NCBI GenBank assembly: GCA_015178975.1
Contig: WHVD01000154.1
Span: 1-64,000 of the forward strand
DNA: 64,000 bases
Direction: 5' to 3'
Origin: Hysterangium stoloniferum
Lineage: Eukaryota; Basidiomycota; Agaricomycetes; Hysterangiales; Hysterangiaceae
Shown here: positions 21,736-33,600 of the stretch, one piece after another
How the letters are laid out: every line of letters begins with the position of its first letter
How positions within the stretch are numbered: position 1 is the stretch's first letter
Notes under the pieces: model-generated
The model's database searches: none
The model's input: only the letters and a program-made list of their open reading frames with translations
What the model was told of the DNA's origin: nothing
Program-made: the position numbers and the translations under genes

Positions 21736-22479
21736 TGTTAAGAACTAGAAACTGACTAATGTCGGTGGACCGATCGGGACCGATCGGAAGGACTTGGCTT
21801 CAGCTTATGTGCTGCACCCTCGCAGTAATCCGTCAGGTGTCCTTAAATTTTGGGCGGGTGAAGACTAGTCTCAACGAATACCTCTTGGTGCACTACCGAT
21901 CGGAATCGAGAGATAAGTCAAGTGTTAGGCCAAGGGGTCAGGGACCGAAAAGGGGGGGGTGAGTGCACGTGAAGGTGGAAGACGGAATTCTTAGCATGAG
22001 ACTTCTGGAGGCATAAGAGGGTATTCTGAGTCGATATTCTGATTGCCTAGTAACTACAACTACAGCGGGTTCATATACAAGTATCAGGCATCTAGAAAAT
22101 ACTAACTAGGAGAAGGGCGGCAAATGGTATTAACAATAAGCTTGACTAGGAACGGGAAGTTTATGATTAGTTCAGAGGCCGATGATAACCGAGAGCGGAA
22201 TTACGGTAAAAGGAAATAGTTTGAGGGTTACAAATATATATAGACATATGTGAAACATAGGATAGAGCGGATCATCATAATAAAAGGGATGTATCAGAGT
22301 TTAACCAGATAGTTCAAGTATATTTTGACATGGGTGTAAATGGAGTTTGATCACCATGAAAGCATACATCAGCATTGGGAGGCTGATGGTTTCCGATGGG
22401 GTGACTTGAACAGTAACTTGAATTGTCAATATGTGGCAATAACCTCAGGGACTGATAGGGTTGCAACACGGTCATAACA
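21736..22479 (-). repeat. GyA1-type solo LTR, minus strand (TSD GGTGT)
   Basis: 744 bp, TGTTAAGAACT to GGTCATAACA, flanked by GGTGT (21731-21735 and 22480-22484), inside LTR-C copy 2. It is the reverse complement of the LTR at 3325-4044. Confidence 0.9.
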
Positions 22480-22699
22480 GGTGTATATAGGGTGGAGTCC
22501 AGGTCCCAGCAGGTTGTCCAGTAGTGTATAGAGAGTTGGGTACAGATAGGGTGGGGTGCATACAGAGAGTTGGGCATAAACAAGTTGACATGTGGGCTCT
22601 GTTGGGAACTCTGGTTGTAACTATACAATATAGAGGGTCGGGAGCATGTAGGATGGGGTCCAGGGGCCCGGAGGCCAGTGGGTTTTCCAGTTCCTGACA

Positions 22700-23860
22700 C
22701 AAGATGCCGATGTGGAAACATTGTTCCAGAAGATCTACCAAGAGAAACCACAACCCAAGGAATTGTTGTATTTGGGCTACAGAGAGCATACATATTGGCA
22801 AAATTGAACTCCAATGGTGTATTACTTGTAAACACAATTGAAGATATTATGGGCCTGACCTTGGAGATTTTGGAATTTTTAACTGGAATAATGCATTTGG
22901 ATTCACCCATGAGCTTCTTAATCAGTATACTAACACTTTTACTACAGCAGAGAATCCTTTCAGTGCATTTGTACTTGCAACTCATTGTCTTTATCTTTCT
23001 GCAGATTCTCCAACCCCTCTCTGTTCCACAGAAACCTTCACCCATGTCTGGTTTGCCTTTACAGATCTTCAGCAGTTAGATTATGGTATTAAATGTCCAA
23101 TATGTGGACCTCATCCAGATATTGTTATTGCTGTTGGGGTAAGCATTGGATATTCAGTGACAAAAAGCATCTCTGGGCTTCATCCTCCAAGCTTGATTTT
23201 AAATGATTCTCCAAAGGTATCTAGAATTAATTTAAAGCCATCCAGGATGGCAATTCCAAATCCCAGTGTTTGTAAAGTAATAAAGGAGCTAACTGCCACC
23301 AAAATCCCCCCAGCATTAGTCAACCTCACATTCCAGCAACAAGAGTTATATCCTGTTATTTCAGAATTTTTGAAATTCTACATCTCATTATCTGATTCTA
23401 AAATAATTGTTCCAGTCAGGGAACTATTATGCCAGGTGGGTTTCTTTCATGGTCTCTGGCATAAATACTATGAACTGACAAGTTGAAGATTGCTGCAGAA
23501 GATATCATATTTCAGCTTGTTCCTCTCACAGCAGTTTCTCTTCTACAAGAATTAGCTGTGAAAAAGATCCCCCCACACTTACAATTATGGTGTCCATCAA
23601 TGGGAAACATTATATTGTCATACACTGCAAAGCAGTCTCCAGAACCCTTGTTCAAGATTGCTCAGTGGCTTTCTGACTGTGCACAACAGGTTTATAGCAG
23701 CCTTTCACTTCACACACCCTCTCCTCCCACAAATATAGCAAGTCATCTAGACTGGAGAGTCTCTGGAAGCGGGTATGGTGGCCCACCAATTCAGATGCAA
23801 CCATCTTATCCAGAGATACCAAGGGATGGTTTGACAGAGGGAGAAATTATGAAGGAGGAG
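22700..23860 (+). pseudogene. KDZ transposon protein, segment 3 with cysteine cluster
   Basis: Rejoins segment 2 exactly at CAAGA, giving SRCRCGNIVPEDLP. It then reads WCITCKHN, GPDLGDFGIFNWNNAFGFTH, HCLYLSADSP, FTHVWFAFTDLQQL, KCPICGPHPDIVIAVG. The scattered Cys pairs and the GPDL...F.FTHELL block fit the CxC5-like region of KDZ-associated proteins. The frame continues to a probable splice near 23435 and further exons (KIPPHLQLWCPSMGN; GLTEGEIMKEE). It is cut at 23860 by LTR-C copy 3; the last piece is at 27270-27342. Confidence 0.7.
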
Positions 23861-24959
23861 TGTCAGGAACTGCCCCCAGACCACATCCTACATGCTCCCG
23901 ACCCTCTACATTGTATAGTTACAACCGGAGTTCCCCCTGGAGCCTGCACGTCAACTAGTTCATGCCCAACTCTCTGTATGCACCCCACCCTATCTGCCCC
24001 CAACTAGACACCTTCTGTTATGACCCGGAATCCATCAGACTCCGCCTTTGACATTCAACTTTGTTACATGTTCTTGGTCATCTCCTGAACCAGACTCCGA
24101 CTGGAGTCTCCGAACCTGCACATCACCCTATATGCACCAGTTGTCAGACTCCACCGGACTTGCACCTCAACCTGTCTATACCCGACACTGTGTTATATAC
24201 ACCAGTCCTCGGACTCCACCAGACCTGGACATCAACCTGCTTATACCCAACTCTCTGTCTCTCATGTACCAGTCACCGGACTCTGACCGGACTCCTGGAA
24301 CCCCTCTAACAGAGCATAGAACCTTGCTCCAATTATGGTCAAATGGTCTGTCATGTGTCTCATGTACCAGTCATCGGACTCCACTGGACTCCAAACTCCA
24401 CCCTATATACACCCGACACTCCGTATCTCACGGACCAGTCACTGGACCCTGACCAGACTCCCCGGAACCCCTCTAACAGAGCCCCATTCCCATTATGGTC
24501 TAATGACCTGTCATGATTGGTTCTCTGCTCCCATTCTGTTCTGTCCCTAATTCCCAGTTTAGTATTTACTTGTTTCGTTTTATGTTTAATAGTTCTGCCC
24601 CTCATTAATACTGGATTTGGTATTATTACATTTCAAAGTCTATATAAGTCTCCTATATTCATGTCCAGTTTCAATCTCAAACAAGTTTGACCCTCGAACA
24701 AGTTACACCCCTGATCCAGTCTCTAGTCCTCTTGTCTGTCTGCACACTCAATTCCCAGAACTCCCACAGGAACTCCAGAATCTACATCTTCCTGTATGCA
24801 TTCTGTCAGCCCGAAATATGGACACCTAAATGAGTGTACAAGGGCACAGCCTATAAGCTGAAGCCAAGTCCATCTCAGCAGCATGTTAAGAACTGAAAAC
24901 TGACTAATGTCGGTAGGCTGACAGGGACCAATCGGAAGGACTTGGCTTCAGCTTACATA

Positions 24960-26566
24960 CAGTGGGTCAAAAAACTGCCCCAATGTTTATGCATTTTAGA
25001 AAGATTGATATTGTGTGAAGGAATGACATCAGCAGAAATTCTGAAAAATTCACATGATATACTAGAACATGTTGGCTATCTACCAACTTAAGAAATCATG
25101 TGATTCCAATCAAAGCTCATTGCTCAATAAATCAAACAAAATAATCACTCATTGGGGCAGTTTTTTGACCCTCTATTATTTTCTCTGATTTTCAATGTTA
25201 CACACCAGTATAAGGTAGGAGTGGGTCATGTGAATCATCAACATATCATGTGACCTTATTTGTATCAATTTGGCATGTTGAACTTTGTTCATTCATCTCC
25301 TTGACTCCTTACCACCACTATGAAATCCATCTCTGCTGAAAAGCATTCTTCTGTTGTTTCTCTCCTCAATGAGGGATATTCCCATTGTCAAATTCAAGCT
25401 AGGACTGGCCTGGGGAAGGGTATTATTGGCTGGATCAGTAAGGAGGTAGAGGGGGATAAGGAAAATCATCCTGGTGGCCATCCTTCCAAGCTTTCCCTTA
25501 TGACAAACAGTCAATTATCTGTCAAATCAGCTCTGGGAAGCTTGACAATGCTGTCCAAGCCACCTAATTCATAAATTCCATCATATCTACCTCTGTCACT
25601 CCTCATACTGTTAGGAATGTGTTGAAAGAAGCTGGCTTTAGGTCAGCAACAAAGAAGAAAGTCCCTATGCTCAAGGGGTCTCATTGTCAGCAATATCTAA
25701 AGTTTGCCCAATACCATGAAAATTGGACTATGGAGGACTGGAAGAGGGTGTTGTGGACTGATGAGACAAAAATCAATAGGATTGGGTCAGATGGAAAGGT
25801 ATATGTTTGGAAGCAACAAGGGGAACCAGTATCAGACAGGACCACCACACCAACTGTCAAACATGGAGGGGGGAATAACTTGATGATTTGGGGGTGTATG
25901 GGCTGGAATGGGGTGGGGAAGCTGATAGAGATGCAGGGGAACATGGATGCAGTGCAGTATTGTGAGATTTTGGAGGAGGGAGTGGAGGAGAGCATTGAAA
26001 GTTTGGAGATGGCTGAGGATAAGTGGTACTTCCAACAGGACAATGATCCAAAACATACCTCAAAAAAGGCAGACCAGTGGTTTTCTGACAATAACATCAT
26101 TCCCATGAAGTGACCTGCCCAATCCCCTGATCTAAATCCCATTGAACACCTCTGGCAACACCTCAAGGCCAAACTCCAACAATATGACATACCACCCAAA
26201 GGAGTACATGAATTATAGGACAGGGTGGCAAAGGAGTGGACTGAAATACCACCAGAGACATCTCAGAAGCTAATAGAAAGCATGCCTAAGAGGATACAAG
26301 CAGTTTTAAAGGCAAAGGGGCGTCATACAAAGTATTAGATTGTAAAATAATAGAGGGTCAAAAAACTGCCCCAATGAGTGACTATTTTGTTTGATTTATT
26401 GAGCAATAAGCTTTGATTGGAATCATATGATTTCTTAAGTTGGTAGATAGCTAACATGTTCTAGTATATCATGTGAATTTCTCAGAAATTTTGCTGATGT
26501 AATTCCTTCACACAATATCAATCCTTCTAAAATGCACAAACATTGGGGCAGTTTTTTGACCCACTG
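24960..26566 (+). mobile_element. Tc1/mariner element with 223-bp terminal inverted repeats
   Basis: A 1607-bp element flanked by TA (24958-24959 and 26567-26568). The terminal repeats, 24960-25182 and 26344-26566, both start CAGTGGGTCAAAAAACTGCC. Each repeat also ends, on its inner side, with the complement of the same word (GGCAGTTTTTTGACCC). It encodes one broken transposase gene. The symmetry may extend a few bases outward (CATA), so the exact edge is uncertain by 2-4 bp. Confidence 0.92.
25320..26336 (+). pseudogene. Tc1-type DD34E transposase, broken
   Basis: N-terminal helix-turn-helix part at 25320-25574 (VVSLLNEGYSHCQIQARTGLG), stop, then a shifted frame from 25619 with the catalytic domain: WTDETKINRIGSDG (first Asp), QQDNDPKHTS (second Asp), SPDLNPIEHLW (Glu), with 34 residues between the second Asp and the Glu. 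TGA at 26111-26113 replaces the tryptophan usual before PAQSPDLNP, and TAG follows near 26218. It would cut and paste the element at TA sites if intact. This copy has at least one frameshift and three stops. Confidence 0.85.
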
Positions 26567-27269
26567 TATGTGCTGCGCCCTCACAAGTAACCGTCAGGTG
26601 TCCTTAAATTTCGGGCAGGCAAAGACTAGTCCTAACAAGTTCCTCATGGTGAGTTACCGATCAGGACCAAAGGATAAGTCATGTGTCGGGCCAAGGGGTC
26701 AGGGACTGAGAGTGGGCAAGCGCACGCAAAGGTGGAAAGCAGGATACTTAGAGTAAGACTTCTAGAGATGCATGTGGGTGTTCTAAGTCAATATTCTGAT
26801 TGCCTAGTATCTACAACTACAGTGGTTTCATATACAAATTATTGGTGTCTAGAAAATACTAACTAAGGGAAGAGCGAAAACATTACTGACAAATAAACTT
26901 GACTAGGAACCAGAAGGTTACAATAAGTTTGGAGGCTGTGATTTAACCGAGAGTAGAATTATGAGAAAGGAAATAGTCCACAGGTTACAAGTATATATGG
27001 GCATATGTGAAACATAGTGTAGAATGGATCATCATAATAAAAAGGGACATATCAGAGTATAACCAGATAGTACATGTAACACAGCACCACCACACCACCT
27101 GTCTGGAAATTATTCTGATACCATGTTCCTTGTACTAATATCCCTGAAACTTTCCCTGGACTTATTACCCGGGGACTCCATGGGACATTTCCTGGAAGAA
27201 AGTGTGTGTTCAGAAGAATTACTGGAAACCTCCATGGGACTTCCATGGATCTTTGTTCAGAATTTAACA

Positions 27270-27342
27270 AGGAGACTGAATGTGGAAAATATTATAGCCA
27301 ATACAAAAAGGCTCATTTAACTGGAGGGCTGATGATTCTCTG
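27270..27342 (+). pseudogene. KDZ transposon protein, segment 4
   Basis: Rejoins segment 3 at AGGAG and reads TECGKYYSQYKKAHLTGGLM, the entry to the KDZ transposase domain (C.KYY..Y....LTGG). It stops at 27342 against the GyB LTR. The catalytic remainder is not found to the right of GyB, so the gene is truncated. Confidence 0.65.
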
Positions 27343-28698
27343 TGTAATGTATTCAGGGGATTCTCTTAGATAGCTCAATATATGCTATAGTGTCACAGAG
27401 CTTCAACAATAAAACAAGCAAAGGTCCAGTAATTTAAATACTGATAGATTAATGAGCTGCACTATGAAGCTTAAACAACTCAAATCAATGCTTATTTTGA
27501 TTATTGAAAGGTTCAATAGAACTGTGTATGACTCTTTTAGCAAATACAAGAACTATTCCTTGAGAATAGGGGCTGGAAGCTGAATATATGCGCAGTAACT
27601 TGGCAGAGACTTGATATAAGAGCTTCGGATTCTTGTATGCTTATTTGTAACTATTAATAGTTATTTAACAAGGTGTTAAATAATTTATTAATAGAGAAAA
27701 TAAATTGTATTGGATTATCTAAGTGCTTGTACTTGATTAATTCAATAAACTTAGGGCTGGGCCTTGAATAATCTAGTATTGGCAGGGATTTCAGTAAGGA
27801 TACTTAGATACTTATTAGGTTTATTATCTAATTAATAAGCCTAAAGGGTAGCTGTGAGGCTGGGGAACTTAGATGATTAGCTAAGTTCAAGAGTTGCTGA
27901 CAAAGATTCAAGATGCTGCAAGTGTAGGTGCTTGCAGTGAGTGTATCAGACTAAGGCTATTATTGTCCTTAGGATGATGAGGTAAGCTTCTGTGCTGTAC
28001 TGTAAAATATGTGTGTGATAGATTGGTTTTATTGGAAACTTGGCCCTCCTTATATACATTTTGCTAACTCAATGATTAGCTAACTATTTAGTTTATGAGG
28101 TCATTAGTGAGATCATAATGACCTCACATTCTACTCATTATTTACCCTTTGTTTAACATGTGATTCCCTTCTCTGAGACAAGGGTTCTAACCTCTTGCTT
28201 GAACATGAAGGTTCAAGGCCGCGGTCCCGGGACGGGAGCAAACCATGAGTCGGCGGAACCTAATAATGACTCGGGTAGTCACGTTCGTGACTTGTGTGCC
28301 TCGGGTAGTCACATTCGTGACTTGTGTGACTCGGGTAGTCACATTCGTGACTTGTGTGACTCGGGTAGTCACATTCGTGACCTTTGTGACATCCCGACAC
28401 TGGAGGCTTATGTAATAAGTCACATGACTCCAAAAATGTGCAAACTAGGCTGCACAAGGTGCCGAAAGGTAATAACTAAGTAAATAAAATATAAATAATT
28501 AGTTAAAAATTATAATAAATTAACTAAGATATAATATCATAATATGAGTTCATCTATGCTATTATTTATGCGAAGTTAAAAGGAATAAGGCCTATTTTTC
28601 ACAATAAACCTAATAAAAATACAATAGAAATTCGAGAAAATATTAAATAATTCAAAGAAAATTAAGAGAATATTATGAGATAATGTTGATACATCACA
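27343..28698 (-). repeat. GyB 3' LTR
   Basis: 1356 bp; on the minus strand TGTGATGTATC to ATACATTACA. The right LTR adds up to 1266 bp; the 90-bp difference equals three 30-bp units of the tandem repeat at 28267-28386. A GC-rich block (CCGCGGTCCCGGGACGG) lies near 28219. Confidence 0.85.
28267..28386. repeat. 30-bp tandem repeat, four copies
   Basis: Four copies of a unit containing CTCGGGTAGTCACATTCGTG. GTCAC and GTGAC within each unit form a small stem. The right GyB LTR has a single copy (46443-46472), so this is a recent expansion. Confidence 0.9.
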
Positions 28699-29167
28699 CC
28701 ATCCAAGCCTCAAGTTTTAAACCATTCTTTTGAAATGTATCGAACCATTGAGCTACAAAGGTTCTAGAACCAGTGACGAGCAAAGGGTTGGTTCTGAGAT
28801 CTTGATGGTTTCCGAAAGGTGCAGGCGTTATACAAAGTTCACGAAACTTCCCTTGGGGAATAAAATAAGAAATAGTAGAGTCGGAAAGGATAGGAGTGTA
28901 ATTATCTGCTGCAATACAAGTTAATTTAACGTTCGAGAGATGATACTCCCAAAGATAATACACCAGAGACTCTCGAATGCGATAGACTTTGACTCCATTG
29001 TATTCAATAGGAATCCAATCGTATTCATTAAGTCGATAATGCAGTGGTTTTCGGGTAGGATTAAGTGTATGAGAAACTAGTACTTTGTTTTGTGAAAGTT
29101 TCCCTTCAACGATTTTGATAGAATAGTCCAATCCGGTGACCGGGGAGAGCTCCATACGAAATTCCAA
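28694..29167 (-). CDS. accessory open frame of GyB, unknown function
   Basis: A 157-aa open frame between the chromodomain end of pol and the 3' LTR, on the sense strand of GyB. Its stop codon (TGA) lies within the first bases of the LTR. The sequence (start MEFRMELSPVTGLDYSIKIV, with IPIEYNGVKVYRIRE and TSYFIPQGKF-like segments) has no signal peptide, membrane segment or zinc motif that can be seen. It is uninterrupted while gag and pol are broken. It occupies the place where env-like or other third frames sit in some gypsy elements, but it does not look like an envelope protein. The start could be later (second Met). Confidence 0.55.
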   Translation of the reverse strand: MEFRMELSPVTGLDYSIKIVEGKLSQNKVLVSHTLNPTRKPLHYRLNEYDWIPIEYNGVKVYRIRESLVYYLWEYHLSNVKLTCIAADNYTPILSDSTISYFIPQGKFRELCITPAPFGNHQDLRTNPLLVTGSRTFVAQWFDTFQKNGLKLEAWMV

Positions 29168-29263
29168 ACTTTTTTGATGTGGAATAGTTTTCTTTTACTT
29201 GAATATATAAGAATGAAAGAAATAATAGCGCATATAGGGTGCATATATTGATGTTTTGGTTAT

Positions 29264-32200
29264 TTAGAGGCCGAGTTGGCCAGTGAGACCTCTGTGAGTC
29301 TCGGATGGCTGCTGTGCACTCTTTCTTTTGTTTTCCCAGTCACGAAGAATTGCAGGAGCATTCTTCAAATCTTTTTTAGTAAGCCATTCATCAAAGTTTG
29401 AAGAATATCCCTTGAATCGAACTCTATAGATTTGATTTCTCTTTCCACTTCGCGATCGTGACCATTTCTGTCCTACTATTGCTTCGACTTCATATTCTGG
29501 AAGTTCTTCAAAATCTTCCCTGTTAAAATCTTTCTTAGGTCGTATCCCAAACCCTTCAGGTGACTCAGAATACCTTTCCAAATGTGCAATATTTAAGACA
29601 GGTTGAGTCCCATATGATGCAGGCATTCGGAGCCTATATGCTACTGGACTAATCTTCTCGAGTATTTCAAAAGGTCCTTCATATCGCATTAGAAGCTTTT
29701 GACCCTTTCCCTTAATGTTCTTCAATAAAGATAAGGAGTGGGGATTCAAGACAACTAAATCGCCTTCTTGGAACTCCACAGTGAGTCGTCCTTGATTGTA
29801 ATACTTCTTTTGGAATATTTGCCCTAATAATAGAGTGTCCTTGGCTTGATCTCTATTGGCTCGGAATTGCTCCACCATTAGATCAGCTTGATCGCTCCAT
29901 CCCCTTAGATCAGATTCTGCAGATTGAGTTACTATATCTGGTCTACTAATGGGTTCCTTTCCGGGCGATAGGTAACTTGTTTTAGTATTCGGATTAAATC
30001 CAAATAATAAAAATGCAGGAGTGAATCCTGAGATAGTGTGAACACTTGTATTGTACGATAATGCGAATCCGTCCAATAAGGGAGCCCAATCGGCCCGTTC
30101 TGGTCCAATATATGCGTGCAAAGCGACTTCTAATATTTGATTCATTATCTCTGTCTGACTGTCTGCTTGAGGATGATATGCTGTAGTTAAAGCTCTTTTA
30201 ATATTCAATTGCTTGCAAACGGACTCCCAAAATCTTCCTGTCCATTTGCGATCTCGATCAGATATAATCTGTCTCGGGAGACCATATTGCATGATTATAT
30301 GCTTGAATATTAACCTTCCAATTTCTTCTTCATTGTCTGTAGTATGGCATGGAATAAATATACCATACTTTGTTAGTTTATCAACTACTACTAGGATGTT
30401 ATCAAAGCCGTCACTTGTGGGGAGCTCTGGAATAAAATCCATAGTAATAACTTCAAACGGCTGAGTCGGGATCGGGATCGGTTGTAAAAGTCCATATGGG
30501 GCATATCTTCTTATCTTGGATTTCTGACAGATATCGCATGTATTCACAAATTGCAAAATATCTCGTGACATCTTTGGCCAATAGTAGCCACTCGCAATCC
30601 TATTGTATGTTTTGTGATATCTGGCATGAGTGCCATTAAATAGCTCATCATGCATTTGAAACATAATCTCAGAGCGTTTTGATTTCGGAACACAGAGTCT
30701 AGAATTCCCTTGAGAGTCTTCAAAGAATATTAATCCTTCATTGCCCAAAGAATATTGGGGGAATTGAGGATTAACCCAATTGTCTTCGGTCCTTAATGTA
30801 TTTATAACTTTTGTAAAATATTGATCTTCATCATACCCTTTAACAAAACTTATAATTTCATTAGGATCGGCTCCAATTAGCACACTATAGCCATGTGTGC
30901 TCAAATAAGGTGATTTCATTTGTCCCAAAAAGGAATTCTCAATAGAGACGCTGAGATTTACCGATCGGCTCAGTTCTTTGAACTCCTCTTCAAAATAGTG
31001 CCTGCCGAGATTCAATATATCGGCTTCGAATTCAGGTGAGATTTCGTCATAAATTCTTGCTAGAGGATCGTTCTCTCTATCCTCTAGGCTTACTGATATT
31101 ATCTTATCAGATATCAGGCTATCTTCTCTAGGCAAGTGCCGTCTCAATCTCGAAATTGGGTCAACATTCGAGTGCACTCTACCGGCTCTGTGCACAACCT
31201 TGAGGTCAGTATATGCTGCAAAGATGGTTCCCCAGGTGAGCAGTCTTCTATTAATATTTTGAAAGGTTCTGCTCCATGTTAAAGTGGCATGATCTGTTAT
31301 AGCCCAGATCTTCTCTCCTTCAAGGTAGGATTGGAACTTCACTAGCCCTTCCTTTAAGGCTAAAGCTTCCCTTTCCGTTGGTGAGTAATTCCTTTCTGCA
31401 GATTTTAATGTTCTTGACCAATAGGCAATTACTCTCTCAACATGAACAATAGTGTCTTCAAAATTCTCGGCCCAAGAGCCATTTTCCGGTAAATGCTCTT
31501 CTTCTTTTGATATAGCAATCAATAACTGTGGGATTGGTTCACCATTATCATAGGCCTTCTTTAGCTTGTCATATGTCTTGGTTCCTTGTAAGTCCCTGAT
31601 TTTGATTGGCTGGACTTGTTGCAGAATTGCTGCAATGCCAATATCACAAGCATCAGAATATAACCTATATCCTAAACCTCTGATAGCATATGCTCTGACT
31701 GGAGCATTAGTTAGAGCCTTTTTAGCTAATTCAAAAGCATTTTGCTGTGCATTTCCCCATGTCCATAGTACATCCTTTTTGAGTAATGAGAATAATGGGT
31801 TGACAATCCAAGCATAAAATGGAATATATGCTGAGAAATAGACCATCATTCCCAAGAATGTTTGAAGCTCATGAACATTTCTTGGTTCTTCTAATTGTAG
31901 AATAGCATCTATCTTCTCTTTATTAGTAGACAAGCCAAGTCGGGAGACTTTCTGTCCTAATAACTGAAGTGATTGGTAGGCAAAATGGCATTTTGAGGAA
32001 CATGAGGTCATTTTTGAAGCAATGATTGCTTTGAGGACTGATTCTGTATGCATTAAATGATCTTCAAAGGTTTTAGAGAAGATGACAATATCATCAATGT
32101 AGACCAAAGCAAATATCCAGAGGAATGGGGATAGAATATTCTGCATAACTCTCTGGAAGACTGCTGGGCCATTTCTGAATCCAAAAGGCATTCTCAGGAA

Positions 32201-33600
32201 TTGATAAAGCCCTCTGTGTGTTCTGAAAGCTGTCTTCTCTTTATCTTTTGATGCCATTTCCAATTGAGTAAAACCGGCTAATGCATCTAGTGTAGATAAC
32301 CACTGAGATCCAGTTAATGCTTTAATATATCATCTTGCCAAGGCAGTGGAAATTCATCTGGAATTACTTGAGCATTAAGTTGCCTGAAGTCAATTACCAT
32401 CCTGGGCTTTCCTTGCTGATAAATGATAAATGCAGGAGCACCCCAAGGGCTTTTGGAAGGCTCAATGACTTGTAATTTGACCCATTTATCCATCTGATCA
32501 TCAATAATCTCCCTATTCTTAGGCGAGGCAAAGAATGGAGGTCGGGAAATTTTTTTCTCTTGTTCCTTCTCTTAGATTTATCTCCACCTTGGCAGGATAG
32601 TGGCCCAATCTTCCATCTAATCCAAATGCAAAACGATTCTTCCATAAGATAGCCTTTAGTTGATTCTTCTGCTCCAATGATAAATCCTTATTGATATCAA
32701 TCTCTTCAAAGAATTTATCAGAGCTAATATCATCAGGAGGAGTTTCTGCTGTCTTTGGGCCACCTTCTGATTCTCCTTGAGTATTAGGCTGATCAATAGA
32801 ATTGTATTTCGGATTGAGAAGTTGGCTAACAATGCTCTTGATCAAATAGGAATGAGCACTTAGATGGGATAGTTGCTCATTGTCTAAATGTTCCAAGCTA
32901 TCCAACCATGTTTCTGGATTATGGGAGTAGCCTAGTATTTGGCCTTCATGTATATGCACTGGAAAACTTGAGAAATTGGAAATATATAACCAAGGATTTT
33001 TCCGAGTAATAATAGAATCAGGAGTAGCATAGAAATCTTGGTCTCCTCGGTCAGATAAGAATATCTTCTCTATATATGCTATATCAGATCCCTTTGGGAA
33101 GGACAGGGTCACTGGTATAGCACTTATAGACTCTGGAGAAATTGTTATGTCAATGCTAGACCTTACTGAATTCTCAGTTTGCTTAGATTGAATTGATTTC
33201 TTTATTTTTTTGTTCTTCCTATGACCCTTGATCTTTCCGGCAAGATCCGAGAGCTTTGGAGTGACATTAACTTGGAAAGCTTCACCTCTTTCATCTTTTA
33301 ATAGAGGTCCAATAGAATTTTGAACTTTGATAGACCTTCCACTAGAGCCAAAGCTCAAGATTGAACCTTCCTCTCCTCGGATCACTGAGATTGCATATTG
33401 GTCTGCAAAATCATTGCCAATAATGAATGGAGTAGTCATTCCTTTGACTACATAAGCTTCAATGATTAATTCGACTGGCCCTTCACTTGTATCAAAGTAA
33501 ATAGGCAAGGAAATAAACCCGGATATTGTAGAGGCTCCAGTTACTTGAATTAAATTGATTCTCTGTCCATTTTTTATATTTGGAGCATTTTCGAGTTGAG
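29264..33600 (-). pseudogene. GyB pol: protease end, RT, RNase H, integrase, chromodomain
   Basis: The first piece (frame ending 33724-32519) carries the end of the protease and the linker (TPFIIGNDFADQYAI). A shift in an A-run near 32550 leads into KNREIIDDQMDKW and PSKSPWGAPAF of the reverse transcriptase. A second shift near 32330 leads into the long 999-codon frame 32263-29264: active site YIDD (about residue 56), RNase H (YSDACDIGIAAIL), integrase zinc region (H-H-C-C, about residues 560-605), integrase core (DRDRKW; SQTEIMNQ), and a chromodomain (YEVEAIVGQKW to VRFKGYSSNFDEW, about 925-970). The last 999 codons are uninterrupted. Two frameshifts make the whole gene inactive as read. Confidence 0.88.

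Larger units (their letters stand above)
20275..22699 (-). repeat. LTR-C solo LTR, copy 2, minus strand (TSD CAAGA), with two inserted LTRs
   Basis: On the minus strand it starts TGTCAGGAACTGG (22699) and ends CAGAACTTAACA (20275). CAAGA flanks it (20270-20274 and 22700-22704). Without the two insertions it is about 1.05 kb. Its reverse complement matches LTR-C copies 1 and 3, including CCATATTTC(G/A)AGCTGACAG. Confidence 0.85.
24884..27081 (-). repeat. GyA1-type LTR, minus strand (TSD CAGCA), with Tc1 insertion
   Basis: TGTTAAGAACTG at 24884 to CATGTAACA at 27081, flanked by CAGCA (24879-24883 and 27082-27086). Without the Tc1 element it is about 590 bp, some 150 bp shorter than its relatives; the part next to the right end is missing. 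Confidence 0.8.
23861..27269 (+). repeat. LTR-C solo LTR, copy 3 (TSD AGGAG), with nested insertions
   Basis: Starts TGTCAGGAACTG, ends CAGAATTTAACA, flanked by AGGAG (23856-23860 and 27270-27274). It is interrupted by a minus-strand GyA1-type LTR (24884-27081), which is interrupted by a Tc1/mariner element. Its own sequence is about 1.2 kb. Confidence 0.85.

Noticed and set aside
28267..28386. Regular 30-bp units resembling a CRISPR array
   Set aside because: There are no spacers; units are directly adjacent, lie in a retrotransposon LTR, and the genome is eukaryotic.
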